Assembly (NCBI GenBank): GCA_018262975.1
Contig: JADFDG010000014.1
Coordinates: 50,691 to 114,690, forward strand
Direction of reading: 5' to 3'
Length of the DNA stretch: 64,000 nucleotides
Origin: Gammaproteobacteria bacterium
Lineage (GTDB): Bacteria; Pseudomonadota; Gammaproteobacteria; Pseudomonadales; JADFDG01
Shown one piece after another: positions 1 to 7,084 of this stretch; within the stretch, counting starts at the first letter, position 1, and each line of letters starts with the position of its first letter. The translations under genes and the position numbers were made by a program. The notes under the pieces are model-generated. The model ran no database searches, had not been told where the DNA came from, and saw only the letters and a program-made list of their open reading frames with translations.

Positions 1-502
1 CGAAGGGAATGTGCTCGCCGATCACCGGCGCGTAGAACGCTTCGACGACCCGGCCGTCTTCATCGATCAGGAAGTCGGCGGGCAGGCGAGTCTTGGTGCC
101 GTGCATCGGGCCGGGCGTGAAGCCCTCCCTGAGCGCCTCGGCCAGCAGTGGCAGGTTCTTCGGCGACAGGTAGCCGGCCAGTGAATGCTCGAGGCCGTAC
201 AGCCGGTACAGCTTCTCGTCGGGATCGCACACGATGGGGAAGGGCGCGTCCTGCTCGCCGACGTTGGCGGCCACCTCGTCCACCGGCGCCTGGAACACGG
301 CGACGATCGACAGCCCCTGGCGCTCCCAGTCGGCGTAGCGGCCGATCATCTGGTGCACGCGCAGGTTGCACAGCGGGCAGCCGGCGTAGCGGAAGAACGC
401 CAGCCAGACCTTGCGCCCGCGCAGCTGCGACAGCGTGAGCGGTTCGCGCGCGTAGACGGTGGCGGTGAAGTCGGGGGCGAGGCTGCCGGTGGTGATGCGC
501 AT
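1..502 (-). CDS. peroxiredoxin-like AhpC/TSA protein (3' end outside window)
   Basis: The protein starts at an ATG at 502 behind a good ribosome site (CAGGAG) and runs off the left edge after about 167 codons. It has a thioredoxin-like fold: an early A-P-D-F motif, then F-F-R-Y-A-G-C-P-L-C near residues 39-48, where the first Cys of the CxxC pair would be the peroxidatic or redox Cys, and a later P-A-D-F-L-I-D-E-D-G segment. This matches the peroxiredoxin-like AhpC/TSA family that reduces peroxides or acts as a thiol oxidoreductase. The substrate is unknown. It lies 29 bp downstream of an Old Yellow Enzyme gene on the same strand, so the two may be co-transcribed as a redox pair. The C-terminus is not visible. 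Confidence 0.8.
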   Translation of the reverse strand, partial: MRITTGSLAPDFTATVYAREPLTLSQLRGRKVWLAFFRYAGCPLCNLRVHQMIGRYADWERQGLSIVAVFQAPVDEVAANVGEQDAPFPIVCDPDEKLYRLYGLEHSLAGYLSPKNLPLLAEALREGFTPGPMHGTKTRLPADFLIDEDGRVVEAFYAPVIGEHIPF

Positions 503-531
503 GCACGTGTACTCCTGTCGGTGATTGACGT

Positions 532-1773
532 TCAGCCGCGGGCGCGCAGCCGGCGGGTGCGGAAGCCGCGCGAGGCCATTTCGCCGAAGACCGCCAGCAG
601 CGACCAGATGCCGCGCGGCTGCTTCGACGGCTCCTTGCCGGCGCCCATGCGGTGCAACTGGCGCGCGTACCAGCTCACTTCCATCATCGCCATCTCGTCG
701 ATGCGGCGGATGCCGGTGCTGATCGGTGCTACCGTCGAGCGCACATCGCCGCCGGCTAGGACGTGTTTCGACAGGTCCGGTTCGGTGACCAGCGGGCGTG
801 CCAGGCCGACCACGTCGGTGGCACCGGAGGCCAGCGCCTCGCGCATCGCCGTCGCCGTGCGGAAGCCGCCGGTGACCATCAGCGGCGTGTGCGGGATGCG
901 CGCGCGGATGTCCTGTGCGTAGCGCAGGAAATAGGCTTCGCGTTCGCGGGTGGAGGTGCGCACGGCACCGCCGCTCATTTCCGGTGCCTCGTAGGTGCCG
1001 CCGGAAATCTCGATCAGGTCCATGCCGAGGCCGGCCAGCGTCTGCGCCACCTGCATGGATTCCTCCTCGGTGAAGCCACCGCGCTGGAAATCCGCCGAAT
1101 TGAGCTTGATGGACAGCGCGAAGCCGTCGCCGGTGGCCGCGCGCATGGCGCGGTAGGTTTCCACCACGAAGCGCATGCGATTCTCCAGCGGGCCGCCCCA
1201 GCGGTCGGTGCGCCGGTTGGTCAGCGGCGACAGGAACTGGCTGACCAGGTAGCCGTGCGCGCCGTGGATCTGCGCGCCGCCGAAGCCGGCTTGCTGCGCG
1301 AGCCGCGCGGCGTTGGCGAAGCGCGCGATGATGTCCTCGATCTCGGCCTCCGTCAGTGCGCGCGGGGTGCCGAACATCGCCTGCATGTCCTCGCGGAACG
1401 GCACTGCCGACGGCGCCACCGGGTCGGGATCGAGGAAGCGGATGACCTGCCGGCCGGGATGGTTCAGCTGCATCCACAACTGCGTACCGTCGGCGCTGCC
1501 GGCACGGGCCCATTCGCGCAGCAGCGGCAGGTCGCGGTCGTCTTCCAGTGCGACGTTGTTCGGCTCGCCGAGGTGGCGGCGGTCGACCATCACGTTGCCG
1601 GTGATGAGCAGGCCGGTACCGCCGGCGGCCCAGCGCGCGTAAAGGCGCGGCAACGCATCCGTCATGCGGTTGTCGACCGTGCCGAGCGACTCGCTCATGG
1701 CGCTCTTGCCCAGGCGGTTCTTCAGGATGGTGCCGTTGGGCAGGGTCAGTGGCTGGTCGGGGCGGGCGGGCAT
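532..1773 (-). CDS. NADH:flavin oxidoreductase, Old Yellow Enzyme family
   Basis: 413 residues, FMN-binding TIM barrel. Visible family motifs: an N-terminal L-x-L-P-N-G-T-x-x-K-N-R-L strand, the Q-x-N-H-P-G-R-Q loop, the H-G-A-H-G-Y-L motif that contacts FMN and substrate, then F-L-S-P-x-x-N-x-R-x-D-x-W-G-G, all characteristic of OYE/NADH:flavin oxidoreductases that reduce activated C=C bonds in enones, nitro compounds or dienoyl-CoA. The frame stays open upstream to 1968, but the ATG at 1773 begins the conserved domain, and the extra upstream codons fall in a repeated palindromic operator region. It is divergent from an ArsR-family regulator that probably controls it. The physiological substrate cannot be read from sequence. 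Confidence 0.9.
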   Translation of the reverse strand: MPARPDQPLTLPNGTILKNRLGKSAMSESLGTVDNRMTDALPRLYARWAAGGTGLLITGNVMVDRRHLGEPNNVALEDDRDLPLLREWARAGSADGTQLWMQLNHPGRQVIRFLDPDPVAPSAVPFREDMQAMFGTPRALTEAEIEDIIARFANAARLAQQAGFGGAQIHGAHGYLVSQFLSPLTNRRTDRWGGPLENRMRFVVETYRAMRAATGDGFALSIKLNSADFQRGGFTEEESMQVAQTLAGLGMDLIEISGGTYEAPEMSGGAVRTSTREREAYFLRYAQDIRARIPHTPLMVTGGFRTATAMREALASGATDVVGLARPLVTEPDLSKHVLAGGDVRSTVAPISTGIRRIDEMAMMEVSWYARQLHRMGAGKEPSKQPRGIWSLLAVFGEMASRGFRTRRLRARG

Positions 1774-1791
1774 GGAGGGTCTTCCCTTCGT

Positions 1792-1867
1792 TTCGATGGC
1801 CATGAAAGTATGTGATGGTTCGATATCCATCAAAGTGAATCCGACGAACGGTTTGATATCCATCGAA
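1792..1867. promoter_or_regulatory. three operator-like palindromes between OYE and ArsR genes
   Basis: Three copies of an imperfect 16-bp palindrome, TTYGAT-N4-ATCRAA, lie at 1792-1807 (TTCGATGGCCATGAAA, the weakest), 1819-1834 (TTCGATATCCATCAAA) and 1852-1867 (TTTGATATCCATCGAA). Centre spacings are 27 and 33 bp. They fill the divergent intergenic region between the OYE gene and the ArsR-family gene. ArsR regulators bind as dimers to such palindromes and usually repress themselves and the neighbour, so this is most likely the operator array for that regulator. Binding is inferred, not shown. Confidence 0.7.
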
Positions 1868-1888
1868 GTTTGGGGGTATCTTGGGTGA

Positions 1889-2242
1889 ATGATGAACAAG
1901 CGCAGTGCCCCCGCCGATGACCGCCTTGACGCGCTGGCCCGCGCCTTCAAGGCGCTGTCCAATCCCAACCGGCTGCAGATCTACGTGGAGATCCTGCGCC
2001 GGCAGCGCCAGGCCATCGGTCCGGAGCACAGTTGCGCCCTGTACGACTTCCTCAACTCGCTGGAAATCGGCGCGCCCACCGTGTCGCACCACATCAAGGA
2101 GCTGGTCAACGCCGGCCTGATCCGCGTCGAGCGTGACGGTAAGTACCTGGCCTGCGCGCTCGATGACGACATGCGCCTGGCGCTGCGGGCGTTCTTCGAT
2201 CGCGAGGAGGCGGCACCGCCGCCGCGCCGCCGGGCGCGCTGA
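1889..2242 (+). CDS. ArsR/SmtB-family transcriptional regulator
   Basis: 117 residues, a typical length for a winged-helix ArsR repressor. After a short polar start it reads A-R-A-F-K-A-L-S-N-P-N-R-L-Q-I, the classic first helix, followed by the recognition helix P-T-V-S-H-H-I-K-E-L and a wing G-L-I-R-V-E-R-D-G-K-Y. No clear metal-binding ELCVC-type Cys pair is present, so it is probably not a metal sensor. A single Cys (in S-C-A-L-Y-D-F) could be redox-active. The protein ends in a basic P-P-P-R-R-R tail. ATG codons at 1889 and 1892 are equally plausible starts. It faces an Old Yellow Enzyme gene across palindromic operators, an arrangement reminiscent of PyeR and xenB in Pseudomonas aeruginosa. 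Confidence 0.88.
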   Translation: MMNKRSAPADDRLDALARAFKALSNPNRLQIYVEILRRQRQAIGPEHSCALYDFLNSLEIGAPTVSHHIKELVNAGLIRVERDGKYLACALDDDMRLALRAFFDREEAAPPPRRRAR

Positions 2243-2292
2243 CTGCCGGGTATTGCCTCCGGTCATCGCGCCCCGGCGGCAAGGCCGTTAAC

Positions 2293-3402
2293 ATGGACGG
2301 CAATACTTCCGGCCGCCCGGCGATGTCACAGCGAACCTCCAATCCTGCCAGTCGCGGGCGCTCGCGTCCCCATCCGCTGCCGGCGCGGGCCACCGCGTTG
2401 CCGCGCATCCTTGCGCGCTTCTACATCGGCCTGGCGGTATTGGCGGCATCGGTCCTGCTGGGCACCCTGGCCTTCCGCTTCGGCGCGTCGCCGGCGCCGT
2501 CGTGGAGCGATTCGTTCTACATGACGCTCATCACCATCTCGACTGTGGGTTACGCCGAGGTCGTGCCGCTCGACAGCTTCGCGGAGCGGGTATTTGCCGG
2601 CGTGCTGTCCATTGCCGGCTTCGGCGTGATCACGTTCCTGTTCACCAGCCTGTCAATGTTCTTCCTGGAAGCCGATCTCGACTACACGCTGCGGAGGCGA
2701 CGAATGGAGAAGCAGATCCGCAAACTGCGCGGACACTACATTGTCTGCGGCTTCGGCCGCGTCGGCAGCAACGTGTCCGGCGAATTGCGGGTAACCGGCC
2801 GCCGTTTCGTGGTCATCGATACCGATGAGGCGCGCCTGACCGCGCAACTCGCGCACACGCCCGACTTGCTGTACCTGGCCGGTGACGCCAGTGACGACGA
2901 TGTGCTGCTGGCCGCGGACATCGAGGACGCGGCGGGCGTTTTCGCGGTGACCGGCGATGACAGTCGCAACCTGATGATCACGCTGACCGCGAGGCAGTTG
3001 AACCCGAAGGTGCGGGTGGTCGCGCGCTGCCACGATGTGAAGAACATTCCCAAGCTGCGCAAGGCCGGCGCCGACGAGATCGTCTCGCCGGATTTCACCG
3101 GCGGCATGCGCATCGCCTCGGCGATGGTGCGGCCGCACGTGGTGTCCTTCCTGGACGAGATGCGACGTTCGGATCTCAACCTGCGGGTGGAGGAGGTGGC
3201 CGTCCCGGATGCCGGCGAGCCGGTGAGCGTCGGCGACGTGCGCCGGTCTGGCGACGGTTTCGTTGTCGTCGCGGTGCGGGCCGCCGGGCAGTGGGTCTTC
3301 AATCCGCCGGATGATTACCTGCTCGAGGCCGGCCAGGTGCTGGTGGCCATGGCGTCGCCAGGCGGGCGCGCGCAACTGGAGCGGGCGCTGCGCCAGTTGT
3401 AG
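2293..3402 (+). CDS. two-TM potassium channel with RCK (TrkA-N/TrkA-C) domain
   Basis: 369 residues. Order: basic cytoplasmic N-terminus (1-40), TM1 (about 42-63), pore helix and selectivity filter (70-89), TM2 (about 99-124), then a cytosolic RCK domain beginning with a Rossmann H-Y-I-V-C-G-F-G-R-V-G motif (148-158) and ending with a TrkA-C-like beta domain. This is the MthK-type layout of ligand-gated K+ channels in the inner membrane. The filter reads T-V-G-Y-A-E (84-89) rather than T-V-G-Y-G-D, so the third filter glycine is replaced by alanine. A start at codon 11 (2323) is possible. It stands alone, convergent with the quinone reductase gene 4 bp downstream. Confidence 0.88.
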   Translation: MDGNTSGRPAMSQRTSNPASRGRSRPHPLPARATALPRILARFYIGLAVLAASVLLGTLAFRFGASPAPSWSDSFYMTLITISTVGYAEVVPLDSFAERVFAGVLSIAGFGVITFLFTSLSMFFLEADLDYTLRRRRMEKQIRKLRGHYIVCGFGRVGSNVSGELRVTGRRFVVIDTDEARLTAQLAHTPDLLYLAGDASDDDVLLAADIEDAAGVFAVTGDDSRNLMITLTARQLNPKVRVVARCHDVKNIPKLRKAGADEIVSPDFTGGMRIASAMVRPHVVSFLDEMRRSDLNLRVEEVAVPDAGEPVSVGDVRRSGDGFVVVAVRAAGQWVFNPPDDYLLEAGQVLVAMASPGGRAQLERALRQL

Positions 3403-3406
3403 CGAC

Positions 3407-4381
3407 TCAGGGAATCAGCACGGTCGCACCGGTGGTGCGGCGCGCTTCCAGCGCGCGGTGCGCTTCGGCGCAGTCGGCCAGCGTATAACGCTGGCCGACC
3501 GCCACCTGCAGCGTGCCGTCTGCGATCGCCGCGAACAGGCGCCTGGCCATGTCGTCGCGTCGCGTGGTGTCGGCAATGTAGTGGAACAGGCTCGGGCGGG
3601 TCACCGTCAGTGACTTCGTGCCCAGCAGCGCTGTGGTGAACGGCGCCACCGGTCCGCTCGACTGCCCGAAACTCACCAGGTGGCCGAATACCGCCAGCGA
3701 GCGGATGGAGGTGTCGAAGGTGTCGCGGCCGACGCCGTCGTAGACCACTGCCACGCCCGCGCCGCCGGTCAGCCGCAGGACTTCGGCGGCCACGTCCTGT
3801 TCCCGGTAGTCGATTACGTGGTGGGCGCCGTGCCGGCGGGCGAGTGCGCACTTGTCGCTGCCGCCGGCAGTGCCGATGACGGTACAGCCGAGCGCATTTG
3901 CCCACTGGCACAGCAGCAGGCCGACGCCGCCGGCGGCGGCATGAACCAGCACCGTGTCGCCGGCCTTTACCGGGCGGGCGCGGAACAGCAGGAACTCCGC
4001 GGTCAGCCCCTTCAACATTACTGCCGCCGCCTGTTCGTCGCTCACCGTCTCCGGCAGTCTCACCAGATGGCGCGCGGCGATCACCCGGCGCTCGCAGCAG
4101 GCGCCACCGGGCCCGGCCACGTAGGCGACCCGGTCGCCCACGGCAAGCCCCGTCACCTCCGGGCCCAGGCCCTCCACCACGCCGGCAGCTTCCATGCCCG
4201 GCACTGCCGGCGGCACCAGCAAGGGATACAGGCCGGTGCGCGCATACACGTCGATGTAGTTCAGGCCGATTGCCGTCTGTCGGAGGAGCACTTCGCCGGG
4301 GCCGGGCGTGGCCAGCGGGTACGGGCGGTACGTCAGGCACTCCGGGCCGCCGTGGGCGGTCAGCACGACGGCGTGGTTCAT
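3407..4381 (-). CDS. qor: NADPH:quinone oxidoreductase, MDR family
   Basis: 324 residues, the usual length of zinc-free medium-chain quinone oxidoreductases. Visible: N-terminal GroES-like fold with G-L-N-Y-I-D-V-Y-A-R-T-G (39-50), typical of the QOR group, G-M-E-A-A-G-V-V (62-69), and the NADPH-binding H-A-A-A-G-G-V-G (147-154). The cysteines and histidines that bind structural and catalytic zinc in alcohol dehydrogenases are missing. It reduces quinones or enones with NADPH in the cytosol. Its ATG overlaps the TGA of the ABC1-kinase gene (ATGA at 4378-4381), so the two form an operon and are probably translationally coupled, suggesting a link to quinone metabolism. Confidence 0.9.
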   Translation of the reverse strand: MNHAVVLTAHGGPECLTYRPYPLATPGPGEVLLRQTAIGLNYIDVYARTGLYPLLVPPAVPGMEAAGVVEGLGPEVTGLAVGDRVAYVAGPGGACCERRVIAARHLVRLPETVSDEQAAAVMLKGLTAEFLLFRARPVKAGDTVLVHAAAGGVGLLLCQWANALGCTVIGTAGGSDKCALARRHGAHHVIDYREQDVAAEVLRLTGGAGVAVVYDGVGRDTFDTSIRSLAVFGHLVSFGQSSGPVAPFTTALLGTKSLTVTRPSLFHYIADTTRRDDMARRLFAAIADGTLQVAVGQRYTLADCAEAHRALEARRTTGATVLIP

Positions 4382-5727
4382 GCCGTCGGTCCCGTGTACT
4401 TCTCGACGAGGTCGCGCGTCGATGCAACGGTGCCGAGTTTCATCAGTGTCCAGTAGTGGCCGGTGATCACCCGGTTGACCAGCATGGTGCGCGCCGCCGG
4501 CTGGAACGAATCGAGGTAGCGCAGCGGCGTGGCGCGCGCCTGCTTGAAAACCTCGATGTGCAACCGCGAGTTGCCGAAATCGAAAGGCTGGTCGGAGAAA
4601 GCGGGCAGGAACAGTTCCATCCAGCGCCGGTAGAAGCTGTCCTCCGGGCGCGGACCGTCCGGCCGGCGCACGCCGAGGTCGATCAGCGCGGCCTCGATGC
4701 CGTCGAAGTCGGTGTTGTAGGCGGCCTGCATGATGCGGCGATAGATCGCGATGTCGCCCGGCGTCAGCCGCTTCACGGCGCCGAAATCGTAGATGATGAT
4801 GCTGCCGTCCGGCCGGAACGCGAAGTTGCCGGGATGCGGGTCGCAATGCACGGCGTGGTGCACGAAGATCTGCTTGCCGAAGATGTCGAACACGCGGCGG
4901 CCGAGTTCGTTGCGCAGCGCCTGGTCGTACTGCGGCGAGCTGGCGACGGTGTCCAGCGTGTCGCCGCTCTCGCGGGTCAGCGTGAGTACGCGGCGGCTGG
5001 TGAACTCCTCCACCACCTCGGGGATGACGATGCCGTGGTCTTCGGCGTGGAAGGCGCGGAATGCGCGGAGGTTTTCCGCTTCCTTCTGGTAGTCGAGCTC
5101 GTCGCGCAGGCGGGCCTTGATCTCGTTGAAGACTTCGTCGATCACCTGTTCGTCGAGCTTGAGCAATCCGGCCAGCCGGAAGATGCGGCGCAGGTGGCGC
5201 AAGTCGGACTCGATGGATTCCTCGACGCCCGGGTACTGCACCTTGACCACCACTTCGCGACCGTCCGGCAGCACCGCGCGATGCACCTGGCCGATGGAGG
5301 CGGCGGCGAACGGCTGCTCGTCCATCTCGCGGAACAGTTCATAAGGGGGGGCGCCGAGCTCGTCGATGATCTGCTTGCGGATCACGCGGAAGGGCATCGG
5401 CGGCGATTCCTTCTGCAGCTTCTCCAGTGCCTTGGCGAACTCTTCCGGCAGCAGGTCCTTCACCTGCGAGGCGATCTGCCCCACCTTCATCACCGCGCCC
5501 TTCATCTCGCCGAGCGTCTCGGCAACCTCCGCGCCGATCTTCGCCAGCATTTTCTGGCGTTCCTTCTCGCGCTGTTCCTCGGAAAGGAACAGTGACTTGG
5601 CGGAGGAGGTCGCCACGCGCGTGGCGATCGACGTGGACATGCCGGCCAGCTTCATGAACCGGCGCGCCGGCGTGGTGGCGGTGAAGCGCTTGTCGTTCTT
5701 CTTGTCGTTGTCGTCTTTGCTGGCCAT
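4378..5727 (-). CDS. ABC1/UbiB-family atypical kinase-like ATPase
   Basis: 449 residues. It shows every hallmark of the ABC1/ADCK/UbiB family: the K-x-G-Q motif in the N-terminal extension (81-84), the alanine-rich nucleotide loop A-A-A-S (141-144), the lysine of V-V-V-K-V-Q (about 162), the catalytic H-C-D-P-H-P-G-N (294-301) and the metal-binding Y-D-F-G (313-316). Members support ubiquinone or other lipid biosynthesis, usually as ATPases. The classical ubiB has a C-terminal pair of transmembrane helices that I do not see here, so this is an AarF-like paralogue, possibly soluble. It is the first gene of an operon with the quinone oxidoreductase. Confidence 0.88.
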   Translation of the reverse strand: MASKDDNDKKNDKRFTATTPARRFMKLAGMSTSIATRVATSSAKSLFLSEEQREKERQKMLAKIGAEVAETLGEMKGAVMKVGQIASQVKDLLPEEFAKALEKLQKESPPMPFRVIRKQIIDELGAPPYELFREMDEQPFAAASIGQVHRAVLPDGREVVVKVQYPGVEESIESDLRHLRRIFRLAGLLKLDEQVIDEVFNEIKARLRDELDYQKEAENLRAFRAFHAEDHGIVIPEVVEEFTSRRVLTLTRESGDTLDTVASSPQYDQALRNELGRRVFDIFGKQIFVHHAVHCDPHPGNFAFRPDGSIIIYDFGAVKRLTPGDIAIYRRIMQAAYNTDFDGIEAALIDLGVRRPDGPRPEDSFYRRWMELFLPAFSDQPFDFGNSRLHIEVFKQARATPLRYLDSFQPAARTMLVNRVITGHYWTLMKLGTVASTRDLVEKYTGPTA

Positions 5728-5947
5728 GGCTGCGGCATCCCCCTCGACGGCCGGATCATGGCACAGGGGGGTGGGGCGTCAATCGCGGTTTCCGGCAGTT
5801 CCGGCCCGCTGGGGCGGGGTGGCAAAAAGCCGGGGGTTTGCCCGCCACCCCCCGTTCCGTTTTGAAAAAAACCTGCGTATAGTACGCGCGCCTGCCGACC
5901 CTGGCGTTGTCCGACAATCGGTGCACTTCGTCAGGCGTTCGAGGCCT
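5728..5947. other. intergenic region upstream of the lipoprotein gene (promoter-proximal half)
   Basis: This stretch separates the ABC1-kinase gene from the structured leader and lipoprotein gene. A -10-like TATAGT lies at 5878-5883 on the + strand in an AT-rich patch. An upstream TTGAAA (5862-5867) is only 10 bp away, too close to be its -35, so the promoter is only tentatively placed. CGCCTG near 5889 and CAGGCG near 5930 could pair in a transcript starting around 5890. The rest is G-rich with no coding potential. Confidence 0.4.
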
Positions 5948-6045
5948 CCCGGAGTCATACGCATAGCCGCCCCAGCGGGCGGGGATGCCTATGATCCCGG
6001 GTTACCCGCGAGGGTGGCTCGGATCAGAACTGCCGGCAACGGCAG
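5948..6045 (+). ncRNA. structured leader RNA with alternative hairpins
   Basis: Three hairpins can be drawn from the sequence. Hairpin A spans 5948-6001: CCCGG, TCAT, GCAT and CCGCCC blocks pair symmetrically with GGGCGG, ATGC, ATGA and CCGGG around a CAGC loop, interrupted by small internal loops. Hairpin B spans 5992-6026: TGATCC pairs with GGATCA, enclosing ACCC-GCGA-GGGT. A and B share 5992-6001 and cannot form together. Hairpin C is CTGCCG-GCAA-CGGCAG at 6030-6045, capped by a GNRA-type tetraloop. The element ends about 60 bp before a small lipoprotein gene. It may be a riboswitch-like or RNA-thermometer-like leader, or an independent small RNA. I do not recognise a known family. Confidence 0.5.
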
Positions 6046-6106
6046 ACCACGTGGTTAGTCAATTGCTGTCCCTGTGACCCTGTACGTTTCCTTGAGGTAT
6101 ACCTCC

Positions 6107-6340
6107 ATGAAGAAGTTCGCTGTTCTGGCCGTTGCGGCCCTGCTGGTTGCTGCTTGCGGCAAGAAAGAAGAAGCCCCGGCTCCGGCCGCTGAAGTAGCTG
6201 CTCCGGCCGTTGAAGCCGCTCCGGCCCCGGTTGCCGAAGCTCCGGCTGCTGACGCCGCTGCTGTTGACGCCGCTGCTGCTCCGGCTGACGCCGCTGCTGC
6301 TCCGGCTGCTGACGCTGCTGCCGCTCCGGCCGCCCAGTAA
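6107..6340 (+). CDS. small Ala/Pro-rich lipoprotein
   Basis: 77 residues. The first 18 or so form a lipoprotein signal peptide (M-K-K-F-A-V-L-A-V-A-A-L-L-V-A-A-C) with a lipobox V-A-A-C, so the mature protein begins at Cys17. It continues G-K-K-E-E and then becomes an almost pure Ala/Pro/Asp/Glu/Val low-complexity tail built from degenerate A-A-P-A-D-A units. Codon choice is strongly biased to GCT for alanine and CCG for proline, unlike the GCC/GCG-rich neighbours, which usually marks very high expression. A GAGGT ribosome site precedes the ATG, and a strong terminator follows 23 bp after the stop. It is probably an abundant periplasm-facing membrane-anchored spacer protein. No catalytic function is apparent. 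Confidence 0.8.
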   Translation: MKKFAVLAVAALLVAACGKKEEAPAPAAEVAAPAVEAAPAPVAEAPAADAAAVDAAAAPADAAAAPAADAAAAPAAQ

Positions 6341-6363
6341 TCGCCTAACCGCGATCGCTGAGG

Positions 6364-6395
6364 AAAAGCCCGCCTTCCGGCGGGCTTTTCTTTTT
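6364..6395 (+). terminator. intrinsic terminator of lipoprotein gene
   Basis: GCCCGCC (6368-6374), loop TTCC, GGCGGGC (6379-6385), flanked by AAAA before and TTTTCTTTTT after. This is a classic Rho-independent terminator on the + strand. Confidence 0.92.
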
Positions 6396-6435
6396 GGGGT
6401 TTCCCCGCGGCAGTTGCCGGTGGTGAAAGTCCAAC

Positions 6436-6460
6436 AAAAAAGGCGCCTCGCGGCGCCTTT
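6436..6460 (-). terminator. intrinsic terminator of phasin gene
   Basis: Read on the minus strand: AAAGGCGCC, loop GCGA, GGCGCCTTT followed by TTT. It lies 20 bp after the stop codon of the phasin-like gene and ends its transcription, back to back with the lipoprotein terminator. Confidence 0.9.
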
Positions 6461-6479
6461 GCTGTTCTTGCGGGGTGCC

Positions 6480-6899
6480 TCAGGCGCCCGGGCCCTGGCG
6501 CTTCTCGCCGGTGGCGACCAGGTCGTCAAAGAGGCGCTGGCTTTCGTCGCGCAGGGTGGCAACGGCGCCAATGACTGCCAGCACGTACTCGTTGCCGGCT
6601 TCCTCGGTCTCGCCCTGCTGCTTCTTGCCGGCTTCCACCAGCTTGTTCACCAGCTCGTCGCTCTCCTCGCGCAGGGTGGCGACCAGGCCGCGGGCGGCCA
6701 CGACGTAACGGCTCTTCAGGGCGGCTTCGCTACCGATGGCGCGCTCGCCGGCCGACACGTACTTGTCCAGTTGCTTGCGGCCCTGCTCTTCGGCCTTGCT
6801 GACGGCGCCCAGGCCGGCCAGCCACACCTTGCGGTTCACTTCCTTCGCGCGGTTGACCAGCGACTCCTGCTGGCTACGCAGATCTTTCAGCTCGCCCAT
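6480..6899 (-). CDS. phasin-family (PhaI/PhaF-type) granule-associated protein
   Basis: 139 residues, all-helical and charged. The segment V-N-R-K-V-W-L-A-G-L-G-A-V-S-K-A-E-E-Q-G (about 21-40) matches the conserved amphipathic helix of poly(3-hydroxyalkanoate) granule-associated proteins. The rest is heptad-like, with two internally similar stretches (V-A-T-L-R-E-E-S-D-E-L and V-A-T-L-R-D-E-S-Q-R-L) suggesting an internal duplication. Phasins coat PHA granules or other hydrophobic surfaces. The ATG at 6899 has a strong AAGGAG ribosome site. No PHA synthase is in the window, so the link to PHA is by family only. It is monocistronic with its own terminator. Confidence 0.75.
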   Translation of the reverse strand: MGELKDLRSQQESLVNRAKEVNRKVWLAGLGAVSKAEEQGRKQLDKYVSAGERAIGSEAALKSRYVVAARGLVATLREESDELVNKLVEAGKKQQGETEEAGNEYVLAVIGAVATLRDESQRLFDDLVATGEKRQGPGA

Positions 6900-7084
6900 C
6901 TGTGCTCTCCTTCTACGGGTGGTGTTGCGGTGCGCCACGGCGTGGCGCGCCCGGTTGGCTACGGGGGCGAATGATAGGGAGCGCGCCCAATTACGGGTGC
7001 GCCCTTGTCGGACATTCCAACGGTATGGGGGTGACTTTCTGCCAGGCGCCGACGAACTGCCCATCGGCGCCGGTCGGCGCGGAC

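Noticed and set aside
1774..1968. N-terminal extension of the OYE protein through repeated M-D-I/M-A-I segments
   Set aside because: These codons coincide with palindromic operator repeats. The conserved OYE domain begins at the ATG at 1773, and the ArsR gene needs this promoter space.
5862..5883. Promoter TTGAAA...TATAGT before the lipoprotein leader
   Set aside because: Spacing is only 10 bp, too short for sigma-70. I keep TATAGT as a possible -10 only.
5890..6060. 6S RNA (ssrS) candidate
   Set aside because: It lacks the conserved CCTTGAACC/GGTTCAAGG block and the ygfA neighbour. The fold instead has two competing hairpins.
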